Below are positions 34,126-42,512 of a stretch of 64,000 nucleotides of DNA, in pieces. This DNA is from Clostridium sp. chh4-2 (GTDB taxonomy: Bacteria > Bacillota > Clostridia > Lachnospirales > Lachnospiraceae). Numbering within the stretch: position 1 is the stretch's first letter; each line of letters opens with the position of its first letter. A program made the translations under genes and the position numbers. The stretch lies in the NCBI RefSeq assembly GCF_002899675.1, contig NZ_PKUU01000001.1, positions 310,001 to 374,000 of the forward strand. Reading direction: 5' to 3'. The notes below the pieces were generated by a model. The model did not search any database, was not told the origin of the DNA, and saw only the letters and a list, made by a program, of their open reading frames with translations.

Positions 34126-35133
34126 TTATTTGCCTTTCACATGATGACAGGCTACATAATGTTCGCCTCCGATATCTTTCAGTTCCGGACGCTCTTTTTT
34201 GCACAGATCCGTCGCATAAGGGCAGCGGTCATGGAAATAGCATCCGCTCGGAAGATTAACCGGGTTCGGAATTTCGCCTTCAATCTCAACGCTTTCCACC
34301 AAAGGAGCTTCTCCTACGGTAGGAACAGCGGAAAACAGAAGGTTCGTATATGGATGAAGCGGATTTTCAAAAATCGTATTCTTATCTCCCATCTCCACGA
34401 TACCGCCCAGGTACATAACGCCGAGACGGTCGCTGATATGGCGCACAACCGAAAGGTCATGGGCAATAAACAGATAGGAGAAATTAAATTCATCTTTTAA
34501 GTCCATCAAAAGATTCAGAATCTGAGCCTGAATGGACACATCCAGCGCAGATACCGGTTCGTCCGCAATGATGAATTCCGGCTGAACCGCCAGAGCTCTG
34601 GCAACGCCGATACGCTGTCTCTGTCCGCCTGAAAACTGATGAGGATAACGGGACGCCTGCTCAGGACGAAGTCCCACGCGTTCCAGAATCTCCATACATT
34701 TTTTTCGCGCTTCTTCTTTGGTGTTCACAATCTTATGAAACAGCATTGGTTCCATAATAATATCTTCTACGCGCTGTTTAGGGTTCAACGATGCATAGGG
34801 GTCCTGGAAGATCATCTGCATATCTTTTCTGTAAGGCAGAATCTGGTTGGGTTTTAAATGGCTGATATCCGTTCCTTTATAGAGAACCTGGCCTCCGGCC
34901 GGCTCTAAAAGACGGATGATCGTTCTCGCAGTTGTGGATTTCCCGCATCCGCTCTCTCCAACCAGACTGAATACTTCCCCTTTATTGATCTTAAAGCTGA
35001 CATCATTGACCGCATGCACGATCTTATCCTCTTTGACAATCTTTCCGTCTTCAATACGAAGGGACTGAAGAAGACCTTTTGTAAGACGGAACTCCTGTTT
35101 TAAATTTTTAACTTCAATTAATGGTTCCTGCAT
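34126..35133 (-). CDS. Peptide ABC importer ATPase (OppF/DppF-like)
   Basis: 335 residues. Walker A GESGCGKST, signature FSGGQRQRIG, Walker B FIIADEPVSALD, H-loop FIAHD, and the C-terminal oligopeptide-type extension HPYTNLLFSAVP...GCYFHDRCPYATDLC with four conserved cysteines that in this family can hold a 4Fe-4S cluster. Pairs with the OppD-like ATPase to power the importer. Ribosome site TAGGAGGACAGCA. Confidence 0.94.
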   Translation of the reverse strand: MQEPLIEVKNLKQEFRLTKGLLQSLRIEDGKIVKEDKIVHAVNDVSFKINKGEVFSLVGESGCGKSTTARTIIRLLEPAGGQVLYKGTDISHLKPNQILPYRKDMQMIFQDPYASLNPKQRVEDIIMEPMLFHKIVNTKEEARKKCMEILERVGLRPEQASRYPHQFSGGQRQRIGVARALAVQPEFIIADEPVSALDVSIQAQILNLLMDLKDEFNFSYLFIAHDLSVVRHISDRLGVMYLGGIVEMGDKNTIFENPLHPYTNLLFSAVPTVGEAPLVESVEIEGEIPNPVNLPSGCYFHDRCPYATDLCKKERPELKDIGGEHYVACHHVKGK

Positions 35134-35143
35134 TGCTGTCCTC

Positions 35144-36139
35144 CTATTTAACTTCCTTCGAGATCAACGGAAAATGACACGCTACCTTATGATCATTTCC
35201 TAAATCCTGCATCTGAGGCTGCTCTTTATTACAGATCTCCTGGCAGTATTTACATCTCGGTGCAAAGTAACATCCCTGAGGTAATTCAAACATGTTGGGA
35301 ACCATACCCGGTATGAATTCCAGGCGGTCTCTGTCTTCCCTTAACTTAGGAATCGAGTTCAAAAGACCTTCGGTATAAGGATGCGCGCTGTGGTAAACCA
35401 CGTCCTCATTGCTGCCTGTTTCAACCAGCTTGCCGCAGTACATAACGTTGATTTTATCAACCATTTCAGAAACTACAGCAAGGTCATGTGTGATCAGAAT
35501 CAGAGACGCATGTTTTTCCTTAACTAACTTCTTCATTAATCTCAGGATCTGAGCCTGAATGGTAACGTCCAGAGCCGTAGTCGGCTCATCTGCGATCAGC
35601 AGTTTGGGATCGGTTGCGAGTGAAATCGCGATGATAACTCTCTGCCTCATACCACCAGAAAATTCATGAGGATATGCTTTTAAACGGTCTTCCGGATTGG
35701 GAATTCCTACCTGTCTTAAAAGTTCAATACAGCGTTCCTTCCTCTGAGCCGCATTCATCTGCGGTGCGTGGAGGATTAACACTTCCTCCATCTGTCTCTG
35801 TATCGTATAGAGCGGATTTAAAGAAGTCATCGGGTCCTGGAATACCATGGAGATATCTTTTCCCCTGATCTGAGTCATGTCTTTTTCGCTCATTTTTGTT
35901 AATTCTTTGCCGTCGAACAGGATGCTGTCAGCCTCTACCACGCCCGGCTCTTCTACCAGCTTCAGAATGGAGAAGCTGGTAACGGATTTTCCGCTTCCGG
36001 ATTCTCCAACGATACCGAGGATCTCTCCCTTTTTCAGGGAAAAGCTGACATCATCAACCGCTTTTACTACGCCTTTAAATGTATGAAAATACGTTTTCAG
36101 TCTTTGTACGTCCAATAACGTTGTTTCTTCATTCGCCAT
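35144..36139 (-). CDS. Peptide ABC importer ATPase (OppD/DppD-like)
   Basis: 331 residues with Walker A GESGSGKSV, signature FSGGMRQRV, Walker B LLIADEPTTALD, LITHD, and the C-terminal extension HPYTEGLLNSIPKLREDRDRLEFIPG plus the cysteine-rich FAPRCKYCQEIC. The ATG at 36139 is eight bases after GGAAGGGAG; the ATG two codons upstream is too close. Confidence 0.94.
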   Translation of the reverse strand: MANEETTLLDVQRLKTYFHTFKGVVKAVDDVSFSLKKGEILGIVGESGSGKSVTSFSILKLVEEPGVVEADSILFDGKELTKMSEKDMTQIRGKDISMVFQDPMTSLNPLYTIQRQMEEVLILHAPQMNAAQRKERCIELLRQVGIPNPEDRLKAYPHEFSGGMRQRVIIAISLATDPKLLIADEPTTALDVTIQAQILRLMKKLVKEKHASLILITHDLAVVSEMVDKINVMYCGKLVETGSNEDVVYHSAHPYTEGLLNSIPKLREDRDRLEFIPGMVPNMFELPQGCYFAPRCKYCQEICNKEQPQMQDLGNDHKVACHFPLISKEVK

Positions 36140-36158
36140 TGTCATTCTCCCTTCCAGC

Positions 36159-37073
36159 TTATTTCAGATTCGGGTTCAATTCATCGCGCAGGAAGTCTCC
36201 CAGCAGATTGATACCGAACACAACCAGCATAATATAAAGTCCCGGGAATACAGATGCCCACCAGAGTCCGCTGAACAATACATCGAATCCGGTCTTAACC
36301 AACAGTCCTAAGGACGGTTCCGTAATCGGCACGCCGACACCCAGGAAACTGAGCGTTGCTTCAGTCAGGATAAAATCACCGACCTGAATCGTTGCCAGGA
36401 CAATAATTGAAGTCACAACATTGGGCATAACGTGTTTTAATATAATCCGGTAATTTGGAAGCCCGATGGTTCTGGCCGCCTCCACATACTCCTTCTTGCG
36501 GACGGAAAGCGTCTCGCCTCTGACCGTTCGGGCATATTTCACCCATCCAACCATGGTTAACGCGATCAGCAGCTTATCAATACCACGGCCGAACACGGAC
36601 ATGATAAATAAAGCGATCAGCATAGATGGGAAAGACAGCTGGATATCAGCGATTCTCATGATGATAGAATCCACTTTTCCGCCGAAATAACCGGCAATCA
36701 GACCTAACGTGGTACCGATTAAACAGGATGCCAGCATACCTACTAATCCGATCGTAAGAGAACTGACGCTTCCGTAGATAATCGCACTTAAAATATCACG
36801 GCCCTGGTTATCCGTACCCAGAAGGAATTTCAAGCTTCCTCCATTGCTCCAGGCAGGAGGAAGATAGGAATCCATCAGATCGATCTGTGTCAGATCATAT
36901 GGATTCTGAGGAGCCAGGAACTTTCCAAAAACTGCAACAAGAATTGCAATCAAAACTAATATGCTGCCGATGATGGCGGGCAAATTATGTTTATAATGGT
37001 AGAAGAATTCTGATTCCAGAAAATTCTTCCACGCTGATTTCTTTTCATTTTTTGTGTTTTTTGTCTCACCCAT
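36159..37073 (-). CDS. Peptide ABC importer permease (OppC/DppC-like)
   Basis: 304 residues, about six membrane helices, with the N-terminal cytosolic segment and helix typical of OppC and the coupling motif YVEAARTIGLPNYRIILKHVMPNV (the EAA loop that contacts the ATPase). A periplasm-side region LLGTDNQGRDILSAIIYGS is a hallmark of this subunit. Ribosome site GAGGTGACGAC overlaps the dppB-like stop. Confidence 0.94.
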   Translation of the reverse strand: MGETKNTKNEKKSAWKNFLESEFFYHYKHNLPAIIGSILVLIAILVAVFGKFLAPQNPYDLTQIDLMDSYLPPAWSNGGSLKFLLGTDNQGRDILSAIIYGSVSSLTIGLVGMLASCLIGTTLGLIAGYFGGKVDSIIMRIADIQLSFPSMLIALFIMSVFGRGIDKLLIALTMVGWVKYARTVRGETLSVRKKEYVEAARTIGLPNYRIILKHVMPNVVTSIIVLATIQVGDFILTEATLSFLGVGVPITEPSLGLLVKTGFDVLFSGLWWASVFPGLYIMLVVFGINLLGDFLRDELNPNLK

Positions 37074-37077
37074 GTCG

Positions 37078-38043
37078 TCACCTCAACTCAATTCTAGGGT
37101 CTATAAAGGTATATAAGATATCTACGATGAAATTAAGCACTACGAACAGGCAGGAGGTTGCCATCAGGTAAGCCACGATAATCGGACGGTCTGCTTTACC
37201 GATCGCATCGATCAGCAGTTTTCCCATACCAGGCCACGCAAAGATCGTTTCCGTAATCGTAGTAAATGCGATCATGCTTCCCAGGTTCATACCAAAGATC
37301 GTAATAACCGGAATCAGCGCATTTTTAAGCGCATGCCCGAACAATACCGTTCTGGACGGAACACCCTTTGCTCTTGCAAATTTAATATAGTCCTGCTTCA
37401 TATTTTCCAGAATACCGGAACGGGTCAAACGCAGAGTAGTTGCGATATTGGTCATAGCCAGTGTTACAGACGGCAGCAGGATATATTTCCATCCTCCCGG
37501 CGCAAAAAGACTGGTTTTAATTCCCAAAATTGTTACGGTATTACCTCTTCCTGAAGCCGGAAGAAGACGGAATACTACAGCAAATATATAAATCATCATC
37601 ATGCCCAGCCAGAATGAAGGCAGTGAAATTCCCAGGATGGAACCTGACATGATAATTTTACTTGATTTCCTTTTTGGAAAAGCGCCTGCATAAACACCCA
37701 GAGGGATTGCAATCACCAGAGTCAGCAGTGCTGCTACAATTACGATTTCCATCGTTGCCGGAATTCGTTCCACAATCAGCCCCATAGCCGGAAGACCATA
37801 AGAATAGGACTTACCGAAATTACCATGAAGAACATCATTTAAAAAGATTCCGTACTGAACAGGAAGCGGACGGTCTAATCCCAAACGCGCACGCGCGGAT
37901 TCAATCTGTTCCAATGTTGCATTTTCCGGAACCAGCATATCTACCGGATCACCAATAAAATTGGTTAACAAAAAGACGAGTACTGATACTATAAACAATA
38001 CTACAAGCATTTGAACAAACCGTTTGATAATATACTTAATCAC
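37078..38043 (-). CDS. Peptide ABC importer permease (OppB/DppB-like)
   Basis: 321 residues, six helices. MIKYIIKRFVQMLVVLFIVSVLVFLL is the standard first helix, GRPLPVQYGIFLNDVLHGNFGKSYSYG-like sequence follows, and IKFARAKGVPSRTVLFGHALKNALIP is the EAA loop. The start codon is GTG, ten or so bases after TTGAGGTGAG. Confidence 0.94.
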   Translation of the reverse strand: MIKYIIKRFVQMLVVLFIVSVLVFLLTNFIGDPVDMLVPENATLEQIESARARLGLDRPLPVQYGIFLNDVLHGNFGKSYSYGLPAMGLIVERIPATMEIVIVAALLTLVIAIPLGVYAGAFPKRKSSKIIMSGSILGISLPSFWLGMMMIYIFAVVFRLLPASGRGNTVTILGIKTSLFAPGGWKYILLPSVTLAMTNIATTLRLTRSGILENMKQDYIKFARAKGVPSRTVLFGHALKNALIPVITIFGMNLGSMIAFTTITETIFAWPGMGKLLIDAIGKADRPIIVAYLMATSCLFVVLNFIVDILYTFIDPRIELR

Positions 38044-38075
38044 TTTTTCTCACCTCAATGTGTAGTTCTTGTCAA

Positions 38076-38131
38076 TAAAACAGGCTTCCATCGGCAGACC
38101 CTTATTTCAGCTGACTGCCGTGAAAGCCTGT
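38076..38131 (-). terminator. Intercistronic hairpin between the binding protein and permease genes
   Basis: CAGGCTTTCACGGCAG and an imperfect mirror, then TTTTATTG on the minus strand. Such hairpins commonly give partial termination or mRNA protection so that the binding protein outnumbers the membrane parts. Confidence 0.65.
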
Positions 38132-38167
38132 AGCCTATATTCGTTTCAATCCCTTATAAGCCAAAGC

Positions 38168-39835
38168 TTATTTGTAAGAGAACTCCCAAGCAAATACATA
38201 GTTGTTTGGTCTTGGTGTGTAGTTCAGAGTATCTTTAATTGCGTATGTATCCTGTTCAAAATGAAGAGGAATATAAGCAAACTCGTCTCTTGCGATCTTC
38301 TCAGCCTGTGCGATGATCTCGCCGCGTTTTGTCTCGTCGATTTCTTCATATGCCTGGTCGATCAGTTTATCAACTTCTGCATTAGAATAATGGCCTCTGT
38401 TTACACCGCCTACAGCTGCTTCTCTGTCATAAGTATAAAGCATATCATGAAGCAGGGAAGTACCGTCGCCTGAAGAATCAGACCATCCGGTCATAAGCAG
38501 CATGGATTTGTTCTCAAAAGGTTTAATATAAGTAAAGAAGTTTGCCTTTGGCATCAGGTTTAAGTTAACCTTAATACCGATTTTTTCGAAGTAACCAGTA
38601 ACTGCCTGTGCGATTTCCGCATCATTTACATAACGGTCGTTTGGAGCGTCTAAAGTAACTTCAAATCCATCCGGATATCCTGCTTCTGCAAGAAGCTGTT
38701 TTGCACGTTCCGGATCATAAGCCGGGCGGTCTACCGGCTGATAGCCAATGTAATTTTCAGGAATGATGGAGTTCATAACATAAGCAGATCCGTTCATAAC
38801 AGATTTGATGATTGCATCTTCATCAATTGAAATATACATAGCTTCTCTGACCTTAGGATCAGACATCGGGTTTTTCACTCCTGGGAATAAAGGAGAATCC
38901 TCACGGCTGTCCAGGTTTAAGTAAATTTCACGTAAGCCTTTCTGTTTCAGCACCTGGATTCCGGCAGTGTTCTCAAGTCTGTCGATATCCCTTACTGCTA
39001 CGTTGATTGTAACATCAACTTCACCGGTCAGCATGGTTGCTGTTCTGGTTGCTTCATTGCTGATTGGGCGGAATCTTACGTTCTTAATAGAAGGCATTTC
39101 ACCCCAGTAATCTTCGTTGGCAACTAAATCAATATGATCTTCTTTTACCTGCTCAACAAATTTATAACGTCCGGTACCGCATACATTTGCTGCGATCTCT
39201 TCTTCTGTTTTGCCTTCGATGTTCTCTTTTTTCAGTATGTAAATCTGTGCCATATTGAAAAGCATAATCGGATTGGTCTGGTTGAGCTTAATCTCAACTG
39301 TATAGTCATCAACAGCTGTTACAGACGCAAATGTAGATGTATAGCTGCTGAATGCAGAAGGTGAATCTGGGTTGCCTGCTACATTGATGGAAGCAACAAC
39401 GTCTTCTGCTGTCATCTCGTCGCCGTCATGGAATTTAACACCTTTTCTTAAATGGAATGTCCAGGTGAGTCCATCCTCTGACTGATCCCAGCTCTCTGCA
39501 AGATGTGGCTGATACTTCATCTCAGGATCTGCCATTACAAGAGGCTCGTAAACATGAAGCATAAACTGGTTTGTAGGACCTTCATCATAACGGTATGGGT
39601 CCATAGAAAGAATATCAGAAGAAGTAACGATAACAATGCTGTCCTTACCCTCTGTAGATGTTCCTTCTGCTGCTGCGGCTGTTGTTTCTCCAGATGCTGC
39701 CGCTGTTGTCGTAGCGCCTGCCGCGGTCGTTCCCGCTGCTGTGGTTCCTGAAGTGGAAGAACCGCCGCCGCATCCTGCTAATGATGCGGAGATCATAGTT
39801 GCTGCCAGAACCAAAGAAATCATTCTCTTTTTCAT
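38168..39835 (-). CDS. Peptide-binding lipoprotein (SBP family 5)
   Basis: 555 residues. A lipoprotein signal ends ISASLAGCGGG, with Cys21 as the lipid site, then a long Ala/Thr/Gly-rich linker (to about 60) that tethers the domain to the membrane. The family 5 fold is clear: SWDQSEDGLTWTFHLRKGVKFHDGDEMTAEDVV, and YDPERAKQLLAEAGYPDGFEV. First gene of the operon SBP-dppB-dppC-oppD-oppF-iadA. ATG at 39835 follows AGGAGAGTGTACT. No sigma-54 promoter is seen; a sigma-A promoter lies 90 bases upstream. Confidence 0.95.
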   Translation of the reverse strand: MKKRMISLVLAATMISASLAGCGGGSSTSGTTAAGTTAAGATTTAAASGETTAAAAEGTSTEGKDSIVIVTSSDILSMDPYRYDEGPTNQFMLHVYEPLVMADPEMKYQPHLAESWDQSEDGLTWTFHLRKGVKFHDGDEMTAEDVVASINVAGNPDSPSAFSSYTSTFASVTAVDDYTVEIKLNQTNPIMLFNMAQIYILKKENIEGKTEEEIAANVCGTGRYKFVEQVKEDHIDLVANEDYWGEMPSIKNVRFRPISNEATRTATMLTGEVDVTINVAVRDIDRLENTAGIQVLKQKGLREIYLNLDSREDSPLFPGVKNPMSDPKVREAMYISIDEDAIIKSVMNGSAYVMNSIIPENYIGYQPVDRPAYDPERAKQLLAEAGYPDGFEVTLDAPNDRYVNDAEIAQAVTGYFEKIGIKVNLNLMPKANFFTYIKPFENKSMLLMTGWSDSSGDGTSLLHDMLYTYDREAAVGGVNRGHYSNAEVDKLIDQAYEEIDETKRGEIIAQAEKIARDEFAYIPLHFEQDTYAIKDTLNYTPRPNNYVFAWEFSYK

Positions 39836-39924
39836 AGTACACTCTCCTATCTTTTTGCTTAACAAAAAACAAAGGCGCAGATCACCTGTAAAAGTGTAAG
39901 CGTCTTTGCTTTTCCTTTATTCAA

Positions 39925-39953
39925 ATTTTACATACCTAGACTTCATTCGTCAA
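39925..39953 (-). promoter_or_regulatory. Promoter of the peptide-importer operon
   Basis: TTGACG, 17 bases, TAAAAT on the minus strand. It is a sigma-A type sequence; I find no -24/-12 (GG...GC) element in this gap. Confidence 0.75.
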
Positions 39954-40007
39954 ATATTTTATAACAAATTGTTAAAGTTTCCTGGTTTCTTCCCTTTAAA
40001 GCAGCAC

Positions 40008-40051
40008 ATTAGGTTGTTTTATTTGTAATTTTATATTATAATCAACCTAAT
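40008..40051. promoter_or_regulatory. Operator-like inverted repeat around the regulator promoter
   Basis: Perfect 9-base arms ATTAGGTTG and CAACCTAAT, 26 bases apart. The left arm overlaps the -35 and the right arm abuts the -10 of the plus-strand promoter, a layout suited to repression, perhaps autoregulation by the product of 40076-42073. Confidence 0.6.
40014..40042 (+). promoter_or_regulatory. Promoter of the sigma-54-activator-like regulator
   Basis: TTGTTT, 17 bases, TATAAT, 34 bases upstream of the ATG. Confidence 0.7.
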
Positions 40052-40075
40052 AACTATTGATAAAGGAGAATCAAT

Positions 40076-42073
40076 ATGAAAGAAAAACTGGTGATAATAA
40101 CACTCAATTCCACGGCCCGCATCGGACTATACTCCTATCTCTCCTCCATATTCCACAATTATCTGGAAATCGAATCCGTTCTGCTGCCCGATGTGACCCC
40201 AAAACTGCTGTCCTCCACCTCATGTATCCTGTATTCCGCCGCAGATATCCAGCCTAAATGTCAGGATATGTTGCCGGATCATGTCCACGAGTTGATTTGC
40301 ATCCGTACCTTTAACCATACGTACCTGCATAAAATACTTCAGATTCCGCCCGGCTCCTTTGTTTATCTGGTAAATGACTCCGAACGGAACACCTATGAAG
40401 TAATCCGCCAGCTTCAGGATTTTGGTATTTCCCAATATCATTTTCTGCCCTATTATCCCGGCTGCAGCCCTGTTTCCCCTGAAATCAAATATGCGGTGAC
40501 CGTAGGAGAAGTCCATCTTGTTCCCAAAACCATTCCAACTGTAATTGATATCGGAAACCGGGTGGTGGATATCTCTACCATTAACGAAATTATCGCATGG
40601 TATCACCTGCCCCTCAACCTGGCGGATGAAATCACCAGAAACTACATCAACCACATTGTTCAGATCATCAAGCTTTCCAACCAGCAGCTTTCTCAGGCCC
40701 TCGACACGCAGATGATAACCCAGGCCATAATCAATACCATCGCTAACGGCGTCTGCCTGATCGACAGCAGCGACTCCATCCAGATGGTCAACCAGCCATT
40801 TACTTCCATGCTCTGCCTGCTAAATCACGATTTAATCGGCCAGAACCTGCCTGCGCTTTTAGAGGATCACGCCATAACCTGTGACCTGCATGGAAGCAGT
40901 GAATTCCTGTTAAAAAATACCAACGAAGAACTGATACGCCTTTGGATTCAGGAAATCGACACCATCAATGCTTCCCGCATGTATCTGATTCACTCCTACC
41001 GCTCTAACGATACCAGTGAACTGATGGACGATACCACACCAGGTTCCATGACCAGGAAGCTGTATGATTTCAGCCATATTATCACCCAGACCCCTTCCGT
41101 TCTCCATCTGATTGAAACTGCCAAACGGATCTCTTTAAATGACTTCCACGTTATCATCCAAGGAGAAAGCGGAACGGAAAAGGAAGTGCTGGCACAGGCC
41201 ATCCACAATAATTCCAGACGCCACGACGCTCCCTTTGTCACCCTCAATCTCACCTCTTTGGAAGCAGCCGTGATAAATACCGAACTTCTGGGATATGAAG
41301 ACGGAGCATTTCCCGGCGCCCGCCCCGGAGGCATGACAGGAATTTTGGAATCCGCAGACGGCGGAACCCTGTTCATCGACGGAATCCAGTACATGCCCCA
41401 CTATCTTCAGTCGGTGCTGCTTCAGGTGCTCCGAAACGGTTCCGTAAAACGGGTTGGGGGTACCCGTCCCATACCGGTCAATATCAGAGTGATCGCCACC
41501 ACGACAAAAGACCTGTATCAGATGGTCCAGGAGGGAACCTTTATAGATGAATTATTTTTTACCATCAATTCCGTGTCTTTAATCACAGTTCCGCTCAGGC
41601 AGAGGGAGGCTGATATTCCATTGCTGCTGGACCACTATTTGAAAAATGTATTTAACAATTACAATATAGCGCCGGAAACCATTTTGTCGGAGCAATTGCT
41701 TCAATATTTGAAACAATACTCCTGGCCCGGCAACACACAGGAACTGAACAATTTATGCCGTCATTTTTTCAGCATCTATAACCGGGAACTTTTGGCATTA
41801 CAGAACCTTCCGCCTTATATATTAAACCAAATTGCCGCTAACCAGTCGAGATTAAGCGTTGCCGAAAAGCAGATTTTAAATCTGATAGCCTCCACTCCGC
41901 ACATCGGCCGTTCTGTTATCAAACGGCTTTTGGAAGAAGACGGGGTTTCCATTACGGAGGGAAAGATCAGAAGCACGCTTCAGACGTTAAGCGATCATGG
42001 ATATATCAAAGTTCACCGGACAAGGGGTGGATGTGAGATCACAGAGATGGGGCAGGTAATTCTCATTCAGTAA
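40076..42073 (+). CDS. Sigma-54 activator-like regulator with degraded ATPase motifs
   Basis: 665 residues: N-terminal 200 residues of PrpR/receptor-like character, a PAS domain (about 210-305), an AAA+ sigma-54-interaction domain (about 335-565) and a C-terminal winged helix (590-665) in place of the usual Fis-type helix-turn-helix. The AAA+ core is clearly recognisable but its key residues are changed: Walker A GESGTEKE (Gly to Glu), the sigma-54 contact loop GAFPGA instead of GAFTGA, Walker B LFIDGI instead of LFLDEI, and ELFFTINSV where the Arg finger of YYRLN is expected. It is unlikely to hydrolyse ATP or open sigma-54 promoters. Divergent from the peptide-importer operon, so it may control that operon or itself. 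ATG after AAAGGAGAATCAAT. Confidence 0.82.
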   Translation: MKEKLVIITLNSTARIGLYSYLSSIFHNYLEIESVLLPDVTPKLLSSTSCILYSAADIQPKCQDMLPDHVHELICIRTFNHTYLHKILQIPPGSFVYLVNDSERNTYEVIRQLQDFGISQYHFLPYYPGCSPVSPEIKYAVTVGEVHLVPKTIPTVIDIGNRVVDISTINEIIAWYHLPLNLADEITRNYINHIVQIIKLSNQQLSQALDTQMITQAIINTIANGVCLIDSSDSIQMVNQPFTSMLCLLNHDLIGQNLPALLEDHAITCDLHGSSEFLLKNTNEELIRLWIQEIDTINASRMYLIHSYRSNDTSELMDDTTPGSMTRKLYDFSHIITQTPSVLHLIETAKRISLNDFHVIIQGESGTEKEVLAQAIHNNSRRHDAPFVTLNLTSLEAAVINTELLGYEDGAFPGARPGGMTGILESADGGTLFIDGIQYMPHYLQSVLLQVLRNGSVKRVGGTRPIPVNIRVIATTTKDLYQMVQEGTFIDELFFTINSVSLITVPLRQREADIPLLLDHYLKNVFNNYNIAPETILSEQLLQYLKQYSWPGNTQELNNLCRHFFSIYNRELLALQNLPPYILNQIAANQSRLSVAEKQILNLIASTPHIGRSVIKRLLEEDGVSITEGKIRSTLQTLSDHGYIKVHRTRGGCEITEMGQVILIQ

Positions 42074-42088
42074 AAGACTTGGTATTTC

Positions 42089-42256
42089 TTATTCTTTATC
42101 TTTTGGCCTTTGAGTATTGCCATTGTAATTGCCGCAGAAAATACCTTTTTTAACCGGAGACAATATAAATCCGATCACTATACCGAGCAAAGAAGCGGTT
42201 GCTATAACCAGACATTTATCTGACGGACACCATTCCTTATAAAAAAACTCTCTCAT
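42089..42256 (-). CDS. Small membrane protein, 55 residues
   Basis: Reads MREFFYKEWCPSDKCL, then VIATASLLGIVIGFILSP as a single membrane helix, then KKGIFCGNYNGN and a basic tail. Ribosome site AGAGAGGAACAAAT before the ATG. Three cysteines flank the helix. It resembles YtxH-like small anchored proteins in shape only; function unknown. Convergent with the regulator gene, 15 bases from its stop. Confidence 0.65.
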   Translation of the reverse strand: MREFFYKEWCPSDKCLVIATASLLGIVIGFILSPVKKGIFCGNYNGNTQRPKDKE

Positions 42257-42440
42257 ATTTGTTCCTCTCTTTCTGAAAATGATTTGAATAAAAACATCAT
42301 AGTTATAGAAGGATTATATGTCAAATTATATGAAAATACCAGGCCTCCGCCCATATTTTTTCGGATTGTACTGAGAAATAATTCCAGCGCATAAAGTCTT
42401 ATCCTGTCTTTCAAACCATTGCCATTTTCTTTTCCATAAA

Positions 42441-42492
42441 TTTACATGAAGGGTGAAGGCATTTTCGAAAATGCCTTCACCCTTCATGTAAA
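42441..42492. repeat. REP-like perfect palindrome downstream of pheT
   Basis: 52 bases with perfect 26-base arms, beginning TTTACATGAAGGGTGAAGG and centred on TTTTCGAAAA. It may also act as the pheT terminator or mRNA stabiliser. Confidence 0.85.
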
Positions 42493-42512
42493 AAGCTTGA
42501 TATAAAAATATC

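Noticed and set aside
39836..40075. Sigma-54 promoter for the peptide importer
   Set aside because: I looked for GG-N10-GC type -24/-12 elements on both strands and found none; sigma-A boxes fit.
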